The translations under genes and the position numbers were made by a program. Below, in pieces: positions 9,285 to 17,174 of a DNA stretch of 64,000 bases. Positions within the stretch are counted from its first letter, which is position 1; each line of letters opens with the position of its first letter. Origin of the DNA: JACZUI01 sp965216725 (GTDB taxonomy: Bacteria; Actinomycetota; Acidimicrobiia; Spongiisociales; ZC4RG35); contig CBDCGI010000019.1 of assembly GCA_965216725.1 (NCBI GenBank), positions 43,881 to 107,880 on the forward strand, written 5' to 3'. The notes under the pieces are model-generated. The model made no database searches and was not told the origin of the DNA. It saw only the letters and a list, made by a program, of their open reading frames with translations.

Positions 9285-9425
9285 TTTGGCTCCTGTCTCT
9301 TCGCCAAAGAGAACATGCGTCGGGTGGGTTTCAATTCCAAGGCGACGACAACAAGCCTATTCGTGCCGACGCTTCTGGGCCCCACGCGACCGGAACCCCG
9401 CTCCGTTATTTAGCTCCTGACTTCC

Positions 9426-9473
9426 TCGAGTGTGCTTATCCTCTCGCTTTCCGGGTAGGACAAGCACACTCGA
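9426..9473. repeat. 12-bp inverted repeat hairpin
   Basis: TCGAGTGTGCTT (9426-9437) is a perfect inverted match to AAGCACACTCGA (9462-9473). Inside, after one mismatch, four more pairs form (TCCT/AGGA). Neither side has a T-run, so a simple terminator is unlikely. It sits next to the duplicated thiolase fragment and could be a REP-like or mobile-element end. Confidence 0.6.
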
Positions 9474-9484
9474 CGGTTTAGACC

Positions 9485-9534
9485 CGCTCCATGAGCGCTC
9501 GATCGGGGTCCGGACCGCATCCACCATTACTGCG
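9485..9534 (-). pseudogene. Rearranged duplicate of the thiolase 5' end
   Basis: Bases 9485-9501 equal 9166-9182 of the thiolase gene, and 9500-9534 match 9242-9276 at 34 of 35 positions. The copy therefore joins two segments that are 59 bases apart in the gene, with CG shared at the junction. On the minus strand it still encodes VDAVRTPI, the thiolase N-terminal motif. It is far too short to function and looks like a duplication followed by an internal deletion. Confidence 0.75.
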
Positions 9535-9671
9535 TGCCGACACACTCGGAGGACCAGGCTCATGTCGGGGAGACACCACAATCGGCGCTTGGATCGGGTT
9601 TCGTCGGCGGACGGCCTTCAGCACCTTGAGTGGTTTAGCCTCTACTTTGGTGGGTAATGGTGTGACAGGGA

Positions 9672-10040
9672 ATGACCAGAGCTGAACTCAAAGTCTTCGC
9701 CGATTTGGACGCAGCCCGTCTCTGCCGGGAGGCTCTGCTACCGCTGCGCCCGACGGTAGGTGCTCGCTTCGACGACCTGCTGCTCGTTGTCTCCGAACTG
9801 GTCTCGAACGGGGTTCGGCACTCCAAGACAAGGGACATAGAGGTAACGGTGGACACCGACACCGACACCGTGAGGGTGGAGGTCGGGACCGACGGCCCCT
9901 GTTTCGATCCGACGTATGAAGCAGACAGGGGACTTGGGCTGGTCATCGTCGACCGACTGTCGAGCGCATGGGGAGTCGACGACTCGAACGGATGCGTTGT
10001 GTGGGCCGAGCTAGATATTGCCTCGGTCCCTTCGTACTGA
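9672..10040 (+). CDS. Anti-sigma-factor-type ATP-binding protein (RsbW-like HATPase)
   Basis: This 122-residue GHKL/HATPase domain protein has the N-box SELVSNGVRHS, a degenerate G1 region, and the G2 motif GLGLVIVDRLSSAWG, as in RsbW/SpoIIAB-related anti-sigma kinases. Such proteins bind a SigB/SigF-type sigma factor or phosphorylate a STAS anti-anti-sigma factor. A STAS protein and a SigB/F-type sigma factor with a similar N-terminal domain are encoded within 4 kb, so membership in one partner-switching network is a reasonable inference. The ATG follows an AGGGA box. Confidence 0.85.
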   Translation: MTRAELKVFADLDAARLCREALLPLRPTVGARFDDLLLVVSELVSNGVRHSKTRDIEVTVDTDTDTVRVEVGTDGPCFDPTYEADRGLGLVIVDRLSSAWGVDDSNGCVVWAELDIASVPSY

Positions 10041-10041
10041 T

Positions 10042-10059
10042 CCGAGACGCTGGTCTCGG
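10042..10059 (+). terminator. Hairpin after the anti-sigma-like gene
   Basis: CCGAGAC (10042-10048) pairs with GTCTCGG (10053-10059) across a 4-base loop, directly after the stop codon of the ATPase gene. There is no T-run, as is common for actinobacterial terminators. It also lies just beyond the 3' end of the opposite-strand tRNA. Confidence 0.5.
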
Positions 10060-10076
10060 CTCGAACGGTTGTGGGG

Positions 10077-10149
10077 TGGAGACGATGGGACTCGAACCCA
10101 CGACCCCCGGCTTGCAAAGCCGATGCTCTTCCAGCTGAGCTACGTCCCC
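10077..10149 (-). tRNA. tRNA-Ala (anticodon TGC)
   Basis: Read on the minus strand, the gene starts GGGGACGTAGCTCAG and folds into a full cloverleaf of 73 nt: acceptor GGGGACG/CGTCTCC with one G-T pair, D arm, anticodon loop CTTTGCA with TGC, and T arm GTGGGTTCGAATCCCAC. The anticodon reads GCA alanine codons. CCA is not encoded. It lies between the anti-sigma-like gene and the DUF2383 gene. Confidence 0.97.
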
Positions 10150-10299
10150 AGATGGGTCTCATTCTATGAGGTCTGACGTGCACAACCTCAAACAGATCGT
10201 CGAGAGTCGTCCGGCCGGACCGAGCTGCATCCGATCGGTGTTTTGAACATCTGTTGTGCGGGTACCCACCTTGCACGACGACGCACTGGAGGTGCAGAG

Positions 10300-10752
10300 A
10301 TGGAAGTCGCGACGCGCGAGGTCCTGGAGGATCTAATCGAAACAGTGGTCGATGGCCACAAAGGGTTCGAACAGGTTGCTGATCGACTGCAAGAAGACGG
10401 CCACGGTGAGATTGCGGCCCGCATGAGAGAGTTCTCAAGTCAGAGGAAGCGGTTGGAAAGCGAACTACGCGAGGCAGCCTCATCGAACGGGGTGACCTTT
10501 GAAGAGCAGGGCTCGGTAACCGCAGCGCTACACCGAGGCTGGATCGCACTCGCTGACGCCCTGACCGGTGACGACCCTCACGCCGTGCTCGCCGCAGCCG
10601 AGGCTGGTGAGGATCATGCCTTGGAGGCATATGAGAACGCACTAGCGCACCGGGAACTCCCCCAGGAAGTCAGAGCCCTCATCGCCAAGCAGGTGAACGA
10701 GGTGCGTGGCGCTCATGACGAAGTCCGGAATCTCCGAGATACCTTCGCCTGA
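10300..10752 (+). CDS. DUF2383 / PA2169-like four-helix protein
   Basis: This 150-residue all-helical protein begins MEVATREVLEDLIETVVDGHKGF and has the conserved DRLQEDGHGEIAARMREFSSQR segment and a C-terminal region with EDHALEAYENAL. This fits the DUF2383 (PA2169) family of ferritin-like four-helix bundles often found with stress genes. Function is unknown. I chose the ATG at 10300 because GGAGGTG lies 5 bases before it; the frame is open further upstream but that part is not conserved. A strong bidirectional terminator follows. Confidence 0.8.
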   Translation: MEVATREVLEDLIETVVDGHKGFEQVADRLQEDGHGEIAARMREFSSQRKRLESELREAASSNGVTFEEQGSVTAALHRGWIALADALTGDDPHAVLAAAEAGEDHALEAYENALAHRELPQEVRALIAKQVNEVRGAHDEVRNLRDTFA

Positions 10753-10806
10753 TCACATCCACAATTCGTATCCGGCATATTGAAGTCGTGGATACCGGAC
10801 CAAACA

Positions 10807-10840
10807 GAGAAAGACCCCGGGGGGGCCCGGGGTCTTTCTC
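10807..10840. terminator. Strong bidirectional terminator
   Basis: A perfect 15-bp stem (10807-10821 with 10826-10840) closes on a GGGG loop, reading GAGAAAGACCCCGGG on the left arm. It separates the convergent DUF2383 and CsbD-like genes and probably stops transcription from both sides. Confidence 0.9.
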
Positions 10841-10858
10841 GATCAAGCAGTTAGCGAC

Positions 10859-11074
10859 CTAAGAAGTCCACTCCTTCAAGTTCTGCTCAACCGCCTCAGC
10901 ACCCTCACCTGTCTTCTGCTTGACGGTGCCCAAGAACTGTTCCCAGTTGCCTCGAGCCTGCTCGAGCTCTTGGTCGGTCAAGTCACCCCAAGCTTCCCGG
11001 GCCTTACCCTTGAACTTGTCCCAAGTTCCTTCGTTCTGAAGCTTTCGACTCCAGTCGTTGTCGTGGGTCTGCAA
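10859..11074 (-). CDS. CsbD-like stress protein
   Basis: This 71-residue hydrophilic protein has the CsbD pattern: W-KFKGKAREAWGDLTDQELEQARGNWEQFLGTVKQKTG. CsbD-family proteins are small, abundant, SigB-controlled stress proteins of unknown biochemical role. The start is a TTG placed 5-6 bases after AGGAGG on the minus strand, which is a strong ribosome-binding site. It sits within the stress island. Confidence 0.88.
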   Translation of the reverse strand: MQTHDNDWSRKLQNEGTWDKFKGKAREAWGDLTDQELEQARGNWEQFLGTVKQKTGEGAEAVEQNLKEWTS

Positions 11075-11157
11075 CGTTGCCTCCTACGTCTAGTGATGGC
11101 ATAGCCATACCCGACGCCAAGAAATCACAAACCTCGATACCTCGCGGAACCTAAGGG

Positions 11158-11643
11158 TCAATCGATGGCGCCGCTGAACCTGACCAGCGGCAGATAGAAC
11201 CATGACCAGGCTGCAGTCCCGGCCACGAAGGTTGTCGCAATCGACGCAAGCAAATCAGAAAACACCAGCGAGGAGACAAGGAAAGTGACCGAGCTGATCG
11301 ATATCAGGAAGAAGATGTTTCCCACGATTGTGAGCTTGGTTGCGTACATCACGTGGCTTTGGCTCGTCCGCCTGATGCCGCTTATCGGAGCCCTTACCCG
11401 CTGATGAACACTCGGAGCAATCAGGAGGACAGACGCTATAGCCGATGAGGTGAACGCCACATAGAAGATCACCTTGTTAACGCCGCTGATATCGCCAAAG
11501 GTCGCCTGGAGGGGCAGAACCAGAAGGAAAGAGAAGAGGACCATCACCCCGGGGATGGTCGTCCTCAGACCCTCCAACAAGGCCCGGAACTGATCGTCGA
11601 TCTCCCCGCTGGCGGACCCTTTGCCTGTTTCCTGGTTGCTCAC
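11158..11643 (-). CDS. DUF6328-type integral membrane protein
   Basis: The protein is about 161 residues with an N-terminal cytosolic segment EIDDQFRALLEGLRTTIPGVMVLFSFLLVLPLQ and four predicted membrane helices. The LRTTIPGVMVLFSFLL core matches the DUF6328 pattern of small actinobacterial membrane proteins of unknown function. The frame is open up to 11694, but residues before VSNQETGKG look unconserved, so I favour the GTG at 11643; no good Shine-Dalgarno decides it. It is divergent from the sigma-factor fusion gene. Confidence 0.65.
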   Translation of the reverse strand: MSNQETGKGSASGEIDDQFRALLEGLRTTIPGVMVLFSFLLVLPLQATFGDISGVNKVIFYVAFTSSAIASVLLIAPSVHQRVRAPISGIRRTSQSHVMYATKLTIVGNIFFLISISSVTFLVSSLVFSDLLASIATTFVAGTAAWSWFYLPLVRFSGAID

Positions 11644-11817
11644 GACCCACACATACCCTAAATGCCCCAAACTCAACCAATGAGTTTGGCGCACGGCCAG
11701 ATCGGGTACCTACCGAAGACGTCACCCGCCACATCTGGCCGTATCTGTCCCTGTCCGTTCCGTCGCCGATGTCAGTGTCGTACGACCAAGTCCAACCCAA
11801 CCCAATTCGCATCGCTC

Positions 11818-12930
11818 ATGACCTCCAACCGTGACTATCTGTCGATAACCCTCCCCGCAACGGAGGAGTCAGCCGCTGCTGCGCGGAAGTTCATCCGCGA
11901 GCAGACGCGCCTCGATCTCATGCGACAGGCTGAGGCAGATCTACTGGTCACCGAATTGGTCGGGAACCTGATCGCCCACTCCCCGAGCGCTTCCAACTTC
12001 GAACTCCGCATTGCCCACGAACCGGGGCGCCGACTCAGGATCTCGGTCTCTCACTCCCACGACCGCCCACTCGAAAGCTGCTCCCCGGGCATGGGCACGC
12101 TGCTGCTGGACAGGTTGTCGAATGGATGGGGCCACCATCACAGCGACGGTGTGTTGGAGTCATGGTTTGGGCTCAGGACCCCTGGCACCAACTCGATATC
12201 CGAAGAGGTAACAGATGAGGAGCTCTTCAACCTGTTGCCCACAGACCCTGCGGCCAGCTCCGATGAGCTCATCAGGCGTCACGCATCGCTCGCGAGCTCG
12301 ATCGCCCGACGATTCCGAGGAAAAGGAATCGACGACGAAGATCTCGACCAGGTGGCGTATATGGCCCTGCTCAAGGCCATACATCGCTACGACCCTCAAC
12401 TCGGCCAGCTCGGGCCCTATGCCGCGGCAACGATCTCAGGAGAGTTGAAGAGAACGCTTCGCGACCGAGGATGGTCGATACACGTCCCACGATCGCTTCA
12501 AGAAAGCGTCATGGTCCTGGGGCTGGCTGAACAGGAACTACGACATTCCTTGGGCAGAGAGCCCAGTGATGCCGAGCTGGCATCACATCTGGATATCACG
12601 GAGGAAGAGGTTCAGGAGGCGCGAATCGCCCGACAGGCATATGTTGCGACATCCGCCAACGCCCCTGTCAAACCCGACGGCTCCGAGCTGACGGATTTCG
12701 TAGCCAGTGACGACCAACGTTTGGCCTCCGCAGATGAGCGACTAAGCATCCAGCAGATGATCGCGGACCTCTCGGATAGAGAAAGAGAGATTCTCCACCT
12801 CAGATTCAACGAAGATCTGACACAAGAAGAGATCGCTGAACGTGTCGGCATCTCACAGATGCATGTTTCTCGGATCCTCAGAAAGTCCGTCGACCACATC
12901 CGAGCGCAGATAGAGCGAGATCCAACGTGA
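11818..12930 (+). CDS. Fusion of anti-sigma-type ATPase domain with a SigB/SigF-type sigma factor
   Basis: This 370-residue protein is one uninterrupted frame. Residues about 1-120 form an RsbW-like HATPase domain with N-box LLVTELVGNLIAHS and G2 motif GMGTLLLDRLSNGWG; the G1 motif is degenerate. A short acidic linker follows, then a complete sigma-70 family protein: region 2 (DLDQVAYMALLKAIHRYDP, GELKRTLRDRGW), region 3 (QELRHSLGREPSDAELASHL) and region 4 (LSDREREILHLRFNEDLTQEEIAERV with its helix-turn-helix). The architecture suggests a self-inhibited sigma factor released by the nearby STAS protein. I chose ATG 11818 because homology begins there; the 52 upstream codons look non-coding. 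Confidence 0.9.
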   Translation: MTSNRDYLSITLPATEESAAAARKFIREQTRLDLMRQAEADLLVTELVGNLIAHSPSASNFELRIAHEPGRRLRISVSHSHDRPLESCSPGMGTLLLDRLSNGWGHHHSDGVLESWFGLRTPGTNSISEEVTDEELFNLLPTDPAASSDELIRRHASLASSIARRFRGKGIDDEDLDQVAYMALLKAIHRYDPQLGQLGPYAAATISGELKRTLRDRGWSIHVPRSLQESVMVLGLAEQELRHSLGREPSDAELASHLDITEEEVQEARIARQAYVATSANAPVKPDGSELTDFVASDDQRLASADERLSIQQMIADLSDREREILHLRFNEDLTQEEIAERVGISQMHVSRILRKSVDHIRAQIERDPT

Positions 12931-13048
12931 CGCTTATTCGGCACCGACCTCCGCGGCGTATGCAAAACGCCTCAAAATAGTTTGGGAAAGCCGCCAACTG
13001 GGTAGAGCCTCACCAACCGAATCACAGATTGATTGGAGGCTTGTAGAC

Positions 13049-13303
13049 ATGACGATTCTGGTTTGGCTTCTCATAGGCCTTGTAGCCGGCGCTCTGGCTC
13101 GACTGCTCGTGCCCGGGAGAGATCCAATGGGCTGGCTGGCAACGCTGATACTGGGCCTCGTCGGATCCCTCGTCGGCGGATTCCTGGGCAATCTCATATT
13201 CGACGGCGACTTGGAAATCAGTGCGGCAAACTTGGTTGGTTCCGTGGTGGGAGCAATCATCGTGCTCCTGATATTCAGAGCCGTCGGTACCCGCACCGTC
13301 TAG
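13049..13303 (+). CDS. GlsB/YeaQ/YmgE family small membrane protein
   Basis: This 84-residue protein has three hydrophobic helices with the family pattern LIGLVAGALARLLVPGRDPMGWLATLILGLVGSLVGGFLG. These transglycosylase-associated membrane proteins are often stress-induced; their molecular role is unknown. A GGAGG box lies 10 bases before the ATG. It is downstream of the sigma-factor fusion and upstream of the STAS gene, in the stress island, and a hairpin terminator follows. Confidence 0.88.
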   Translation: MTILVWLLIGLVAGALARLLVPGRDPMGWLATLILGLVGSLVGGFLGNLIFDGDLEISAANLVGSVVGAIIVLLIFRAVGTRTV

Positions 13304-13327
13304 CGACAAACAGACGACCACGGGTAC

Positions 13328-13358
13328 GTGGGGAGGGGTCCCATGGGCCTCTCCCCAC
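13328..13358 (+). terminator. Hairpin terminator after the GlsB-type gene
   Basis: GTGGGGAG (13328-13335) pairs with CTCCCCAC (13351-13358). The intervening bases contain a further self-complementary GGGTCCCATGGGCC core. No T-run follows. It lies 25 bases after the stop codon. Confidence 0.6.
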
Positions 13359-13391
13359 TCCATCTTGATCCGGGCTCCCGTCTAGAGTTCG

Positions 13392-13751
13392 ATGATCGAA
13401 CCCAACGTCATCGATTCCGAAACCGAGGATCTCCTCACGTTGCAGACCACCGAGTCTGGGGGATGGGTGGTTATCGCCGCCTCCGGCGAGATAGACCTGT
13501 CAAATGCCGAACAGATCTCGGATCAGGTCATCGGCATTGCGAAGGAGGACGTCGAGAACGTGGCCTTGGACCTGAGAGAAGTCAGCTTCATGGATTCGAC
13601 AGGGCTGAGGCATCTCCTCATCGCCCACGAACGGTTGCTCGAATACGGAGCCAGGTTCGTAGTTCTGGTCGACGGAGGGCCGGTGGACCGTCTTCTGGAG
13701 ATCACCGGGCTTCGGAGTGTGATCGACGTCAGATCAGCCTTGCCCGGGTAA
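13392..13751 (+). CDS. STAS-domain anti-anti-sigma factor
   Basis: This 119-residue single STAS domain has the phosphorylation-site motif FMDSTGLRHL (conserved Ser followed by Thr-Gly-Leu) and the GEIDLSNAEQ strand-helix that typifies RsbV/SpoIIAA proteins. When unphosphorylated, such proteins bind the anti-sigma ATPase and free the sigma factor. Candidate partners are the stand-alone ATPase at 9.7 kb and the ATPase domain of the fusion at 11.8 kb. It is convergent with the broken PP2C phosphatase gene that would normally dephosphorylate it. Confidence 0.92.
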   Translation: MIEPNVIDSETEDLLTLQTTESGGWVVIAASGEIDLSNAEQISDQVIGIAKEDVENVALDLREVSFMDSTGLRHLLIAHERLLEYGARFVVLVDGGPVDRLLEITGLRSVIDVRSALPG

Positions 13752-13762
13752 GACTGACAGCA

Positions 13763-14907
13763 TCACCCGGCCAAACGGATACCAAAGATGGTCGCATCGT
13801 CCCTGAGGCGTCCTCCGACGTGGCCAAGCACTGTTTGCAGGACGGATTTGCACACGTGCTGCACCGGTATGTGATCCCTTTCTCGCTGCTCCAGGATGCT
13901 GAACAGTGCTTGTGAGCCAAACGTCACACGATCATCGTCATACGCCTCGATGATCCCATCGGAAAACGCGTAGACGGCGTCGCCAGGCTGAAGGTTCAGG
14001 GTTGAACTGCTCGCTTGAAATCGACCAATCCCGTAGGGAACTTCAGCATCGACGTCTATTTGGTGAGATTGGCCGTCACGAATCAGCGTCGGAGGAAGAT
14101 GGCCGGCGTTGACCAACTCAAGGGTCAAGTGATCGAGGTCGACACGGCCGATCACGGCAGTCACGAACTGGCCCAGGTCGGCGACGCTCCCTACCGCGTA
14201 ATCGATCGCCTGGGCGACATCCTCCAAAGGCTCCAAGCGTCTCCGATGAAGACGGAAAGCGCCGACCGCAATCGAAGTCAGTAGGGCTGACTTGAGGCCA
14301 TGGCCAACTGCGTCAAAGACTCCGAAGTAGACGCTGCCACCATTTATGGCGTAGTCGAAGGCATCTCCTGCGATCTCGTAGGCGGGCTCCAGACGGCCTC
14401 CCAAGTCGACTCCATCGTCCTTGTACGAAGGAATTGGCATCAGCTCGTGCTGCAAGCGTGGCGGCGATGTCAAGAGCGCCAGCCCCTCGTTGGATTTCCA
14501 CCTCGTCACTGTGGCCCCTGGCGGCGATCAGTCGACTCGCGATCACATTGGCCAGCTGGGGAATCTCAGGGCGCAAGGCTTGTGGAGGCCGGGTCCGCGT
14601 ATCTCCACAACTCCGATCACTCTGCCGACCGAGTCGATTGGAGCGAATACGGCTTCGTCGATCTCAACGATCTCGACGATTGCTGAACGACCTGCCTGCA
14701 AGCGAGCCATCCACGTCGACTATGCCCGCTCCCTTCATGTGACGTAGCTGGGTGTAGCCCATGTCAGCAATCCAGAGATCCACACTGTCGATTCCCGGAA
14801 ACGAACCGATCACATCCTACTACAGCTTGGTAGAGGTGCGCCGGGTGGGTAGTCGACAAGACATCGACCAGATTCGACGTGACAAGAGAAGTCTCGAGAT
14901 CACCCAT
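13763..14907 (-). pseudogene. GAF-SpoIIE/PP2C phosphatase (RsbU-like), broken by several frameshifts
   Basis: Joining frames gives a full actinobacterial regulatory phosphatase of about 380 residues. It begins MGDLETSLVTSNLVDVLSTT at 14907, has a GAF-like region (LWIADMGYTQLRHMKG, GSLAGRSF), then DEVEIQ...LQHELMP and the PP2C core LEPAYEIAGDAFDYA, VFDAVGHG, AGHLPPTL, FSDGIIEA, RDDATI. The frame changes near 14815, 14686, 14580 and 14452; the last would be repaired by removing one T from CTTGCAG. The intact 3' part (13763-14509) holds the whole phosphatase core but begins in an unconserved stretch. It would have acted on the STAS protein encoded convergently. Decay is favoured, but sequencing error is possible. 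Confidence 0.8.
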
Positions 14908-15037
14908 GTGCGTTGCCTACGCCCCCGACTCTGACGAAAACTGGAAAGAGTGCCTGTTTGCTCGGAGACCACTTGGGGTAACAATACCCGACGCAGAAAG
15001 CACACACTCCGAAGCTCGAGAAAGGAAGCTTTTCGAG

Positions 15038-15929
15038 ATGGTCCGCTGGAAACGAGGTCCTCGTAGTGACGATCTCATAGATAGAAGAGGCCAAAGCGCG
15101 TGGCTCTGGCTTGAGCGGAATTCCCATACCCCTTGGGTCTCTTCAGCGCCTAGGGATCCCGGGAATCGCGGTTGTCGTAGCCTTCATCCTCTTCGCTACG
15201 TTTTGCCAGGGCAGTTCTGGAATCGATGCCGGAGTCGACGGACTGGGGACCAACCGCGGGGCTGCCGGGGCGGACCCGCTGTCTCCGGCCGCCGATCCCG
15301 ACGCAGAGCTAGTCGACTTCCTGTCTTTTGTACTCGACGACATCCAGGCCGAATGGGACGAAATTTTCGCCCTCTCCGGCCTTGACTATCAACCAGCAGA
15401 GCTGGTCCTGTTCGATCAGTTCACCAACTCTTCATGCGGTGGGGCCAGTGCCGCGGTCGGGCCCCACTACTGCCCCTTGGACCAACGCGTGTACCTAGAC
15501 CTGGGGTTCTTTCGCCAGCTTTCGGAACGGTTCGGGGCAAAGGGAGACTTCGCTCAGGCCTATGTGCTTGCCCATGAAATCGGGCATCACGTGCAATACC
15601 TTCTCGGCACCATGCAAGAGGTCCAGAAAGCTCAAAGCTCAGGTGCCGGGGATCCGAATCAGTTGTCTATCGACCTCGAACTTCAGGCGGATTGTTTCGC
15701 TGGAGTCTGGGGCTATTCCACGTTTCAGCGGGATCTACTGGAGTCGGGTGATCTTCAGGAGGCGATCGACGCTGCCGCGGCTGTCGGAGACGACCGGATT
15801 CAGGAAACAGTCAACGGGCGCGTCGATCCCGAGAACTGGACCCACGGATCATCCGAGCAGCGGATGTCATGGTTCCGAACGGGCTTTGACAACGGCGACC
15901 CGAGCGAATGCGACACATTTGACGGCTAG
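15038..15929 (+). pseudogene. Neutral zinc metallopeptidase (YpfJ-like) with an N-terminal frameshift
   Basis: The reconstructed protein of about 297 residues starts MVRWKRGPRSDDLIDRRGQ (ATG 15038, GGAAG box upstream), the typical YpfJ/Zn_peptidase N-terminus. It continues in another frame from about 15100 with RGSGLSGIPIPLG, a membrane anchor, and a catalytic domain with AHEIGHHVQ (HExxH) and LELQADCFAGVW. One base appears to be missing in the GCGCG run at 15096-15100. A TTG at 15111 could still start a membrane-anchored protein with an intact active site, so function may be retained. The break lies next to the frameshifted PP2C gene. Confidence 0.8.
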
Positions 15930-16059
15930 CCCACAGCGGGCGAATTGACACCAGCCACTTCAGACTCCCTGTCTCGCCGACCGCCCTGAGAAACCACCAC
16001 CTCGAGTTTGGGGTATTTGCTTTAGGGGTATCTGTGCACTTCGGACGAAAGGAGAACAA

Positions 16060-16281
16060 ATGAGATCCGGAGGCATCGGCGGGAGTCTGTTCCTAGTTGC
16101 GTTGGGAGCGATTCTCTATTGGGCCATCTCGGTCGACGGCGAAGGTTTCAACCTGAACACGATCGGTCTGATCCTCATGGTCGTCGGAGCGGTGGGCGTC
16201 GTCCTGACGCTGCTCATGACTGCATCGGCCAATCAGGCCGAGTCGGAAAGTGGCACCGACGTGACAATCGTCGATCGCTAA
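16060..16281 (+). CDS. DUF6458-type small membrane protein
   Basis: This 73-residue protein has two membrane helices: MRSGGIGGSLFLVALGAILYWAI and LNTIGLILMVVGAVGVVLTLLM, separated by a short loop with DGEGFNLN. This matches the DUF6458 pattern of actinobacterial membrane proteins of unknown function. AAGGAG lies 6 bases before the ATG. A hairpin follows the stop codon. Confidence 0.78.
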   Translation: MRSGGIGGSLFLVALGAILYWAISVDGEGFNLNTIGLILMVVGAVGVVLTLLMTASANQAESESGTDVTIVDR

Positions 16282-16302
16282 TCGGGGAGGGGAGGGCGGA
16301 TG

Positions 16303-16340
16303 CGACCCGAGACGAGCGGCAACGCACTCGGATCGGGTCG
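16303..16340 (+). terminator. Hairpin terminator
   Basis: CGACCCGA (16303-16310) pairs with TCGGGTCG (16333-16340). An inner CGAG/CTCG stem forms at 16313-16316 and 16327-16330, and TTT follows. It lies 22 bases after the DUF6458 gene. Confidence 0.6.
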
Positions 16341-16430
16341 TTTCGCCCAAGTCGGCCGTCTGAAAGTAATACAACATCGCGACAGGGCAGCTTCAGAGTT
16401 CGGGGCATAACGCGATGCAAGCAACCAGAC

Positions 16431-17174
16431 TCAATCAATCCCGAGCTGGCTCCGCACCGGATCGTGGTCATCGATCGGCTCGATCATCTTGATCGGCTTG
16501 GCCGGAACCCCACCTACAACCGCGTAGTCAGGCACGTCTTTGGTGACCACCGAGTTCGCCCCCACGATGCATCTGTACCCGAGGGTCACCCCCGCCATGA
16601 TGACGGCGTTGTAACCCACCACGCTGTTGGCCCCGATCGTCACCGGCGAGAACCCCCGCCCGGCGTAGGCGATCGGCCGGCTGAAATTGTCAAAGGGGTG
16701 GGTGTGGGTCTCGATGGTGATCCCGGCAGAGAGCATGGTGTAGGCCCCGACGTCGATCGGACCACGGTCGTCGAGCATCGACTTCCGATTGACCAAAACT
16801 CCATCGCCGAGTGAGATGTTCGCCCCGTCGGAGAACAAGACGTCGTGGTGGAAGATCACATCTTCGCCGCAGTGGCGAAACAGCTTCTTCGCCAAAACCC
16901 TCCGCAGCGGGATGGCAAACCCCTGGATCATCGCCGCCGGTGTCTTGTCGAACATGCGCCAAAACATGCGGTAATAGGCGTTGGGATCTGCCGCCGCCTC
17001 CTCTGCGTCACCTTTGAAGGGATCCGGTGGCAGGAAGAAGTCGCCCGTCTCCAGCGAATAGCCAAAGAGCTCGGCCGTGTCGTCGAGAAAGGGACGTGCC
17101 CTGCCCACGAAGTCGTCGGTAGCGACCTCCTCCACCAGGCGGTCCAGTAAGTGTTCGGCCTTGTTGTCAGGCAA
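16431..17174 (-). CDS. Hexapeptide-repeat acyltransferase (maltose/galactoside acetyltransferase-like)
   Basis: A protein of about 247 residues whose C-terminal half is a left-handed beta-helix built of hexapeptide repeats (ISLGDGVLVNRKSML, GAYTMLSAGITIETHTHPFD, VTIGANSVVGYNAVIMAGVTLG, IVGANSVVTKDVPDYAVVGGVPAKPI). The end is the classic acetyltransferase signature that places the acyl-CoA site between trimer subunits. The helical N-terminal part (about 1-90) is unusual in length. The probable TTG start at 17174 overlaps the glycosyltransferase stop by 8 bases, so the two are coupled and may modify the same lipid or glycan. Confidence 0.78.
   Translation of the reverse strand: MPDNKAEHLLDRLVEEVATDDFVGRARPFLDDTAELFGYSLETGDFFLPPDPFKGDAEEAAADPNAYYRMFWRMFDKTPAAMIQGFAIPLRRVLAKKLFRHCGEDVIFHHDVLFSDGANISLGDGVLVNRKSMLDDRGPIDVGAYTMLSAGITIETHTHPFDNFSRPIAYAGRGFSPVTIGANSVVGYNAVIMAGVTLGYRCIVGANSVVTKDVPDYAVVGGVPAKPIKMIEPIDDHDPVRSQLGID

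Larger units (their letters stand above)
9285..9671. other. 387-base intergenic region with hairpin and thiolase remnant
   Basis: This stretch between the divergent thiolase and anti-sigma-like genes holds no convincing intact gene. It contains a long hairpin (9426-9473) and a 50-base chimeric duplicate of the thiolase 5' end (9485-9534). The promoters of both flanking genes must also lie here, but no strong -35/-10 pair could be assigned. Confidence 0.6.

Noticed and set aside
14879..15037. Plus-strand coding before the zinc metallopeptidase
   Set aside because: The conserved peptidase N-terminus starts at 15038 with its own GGAAG box; earlier codons have no conserved pattern and overlap the start of the opposite-strand phosphatase.
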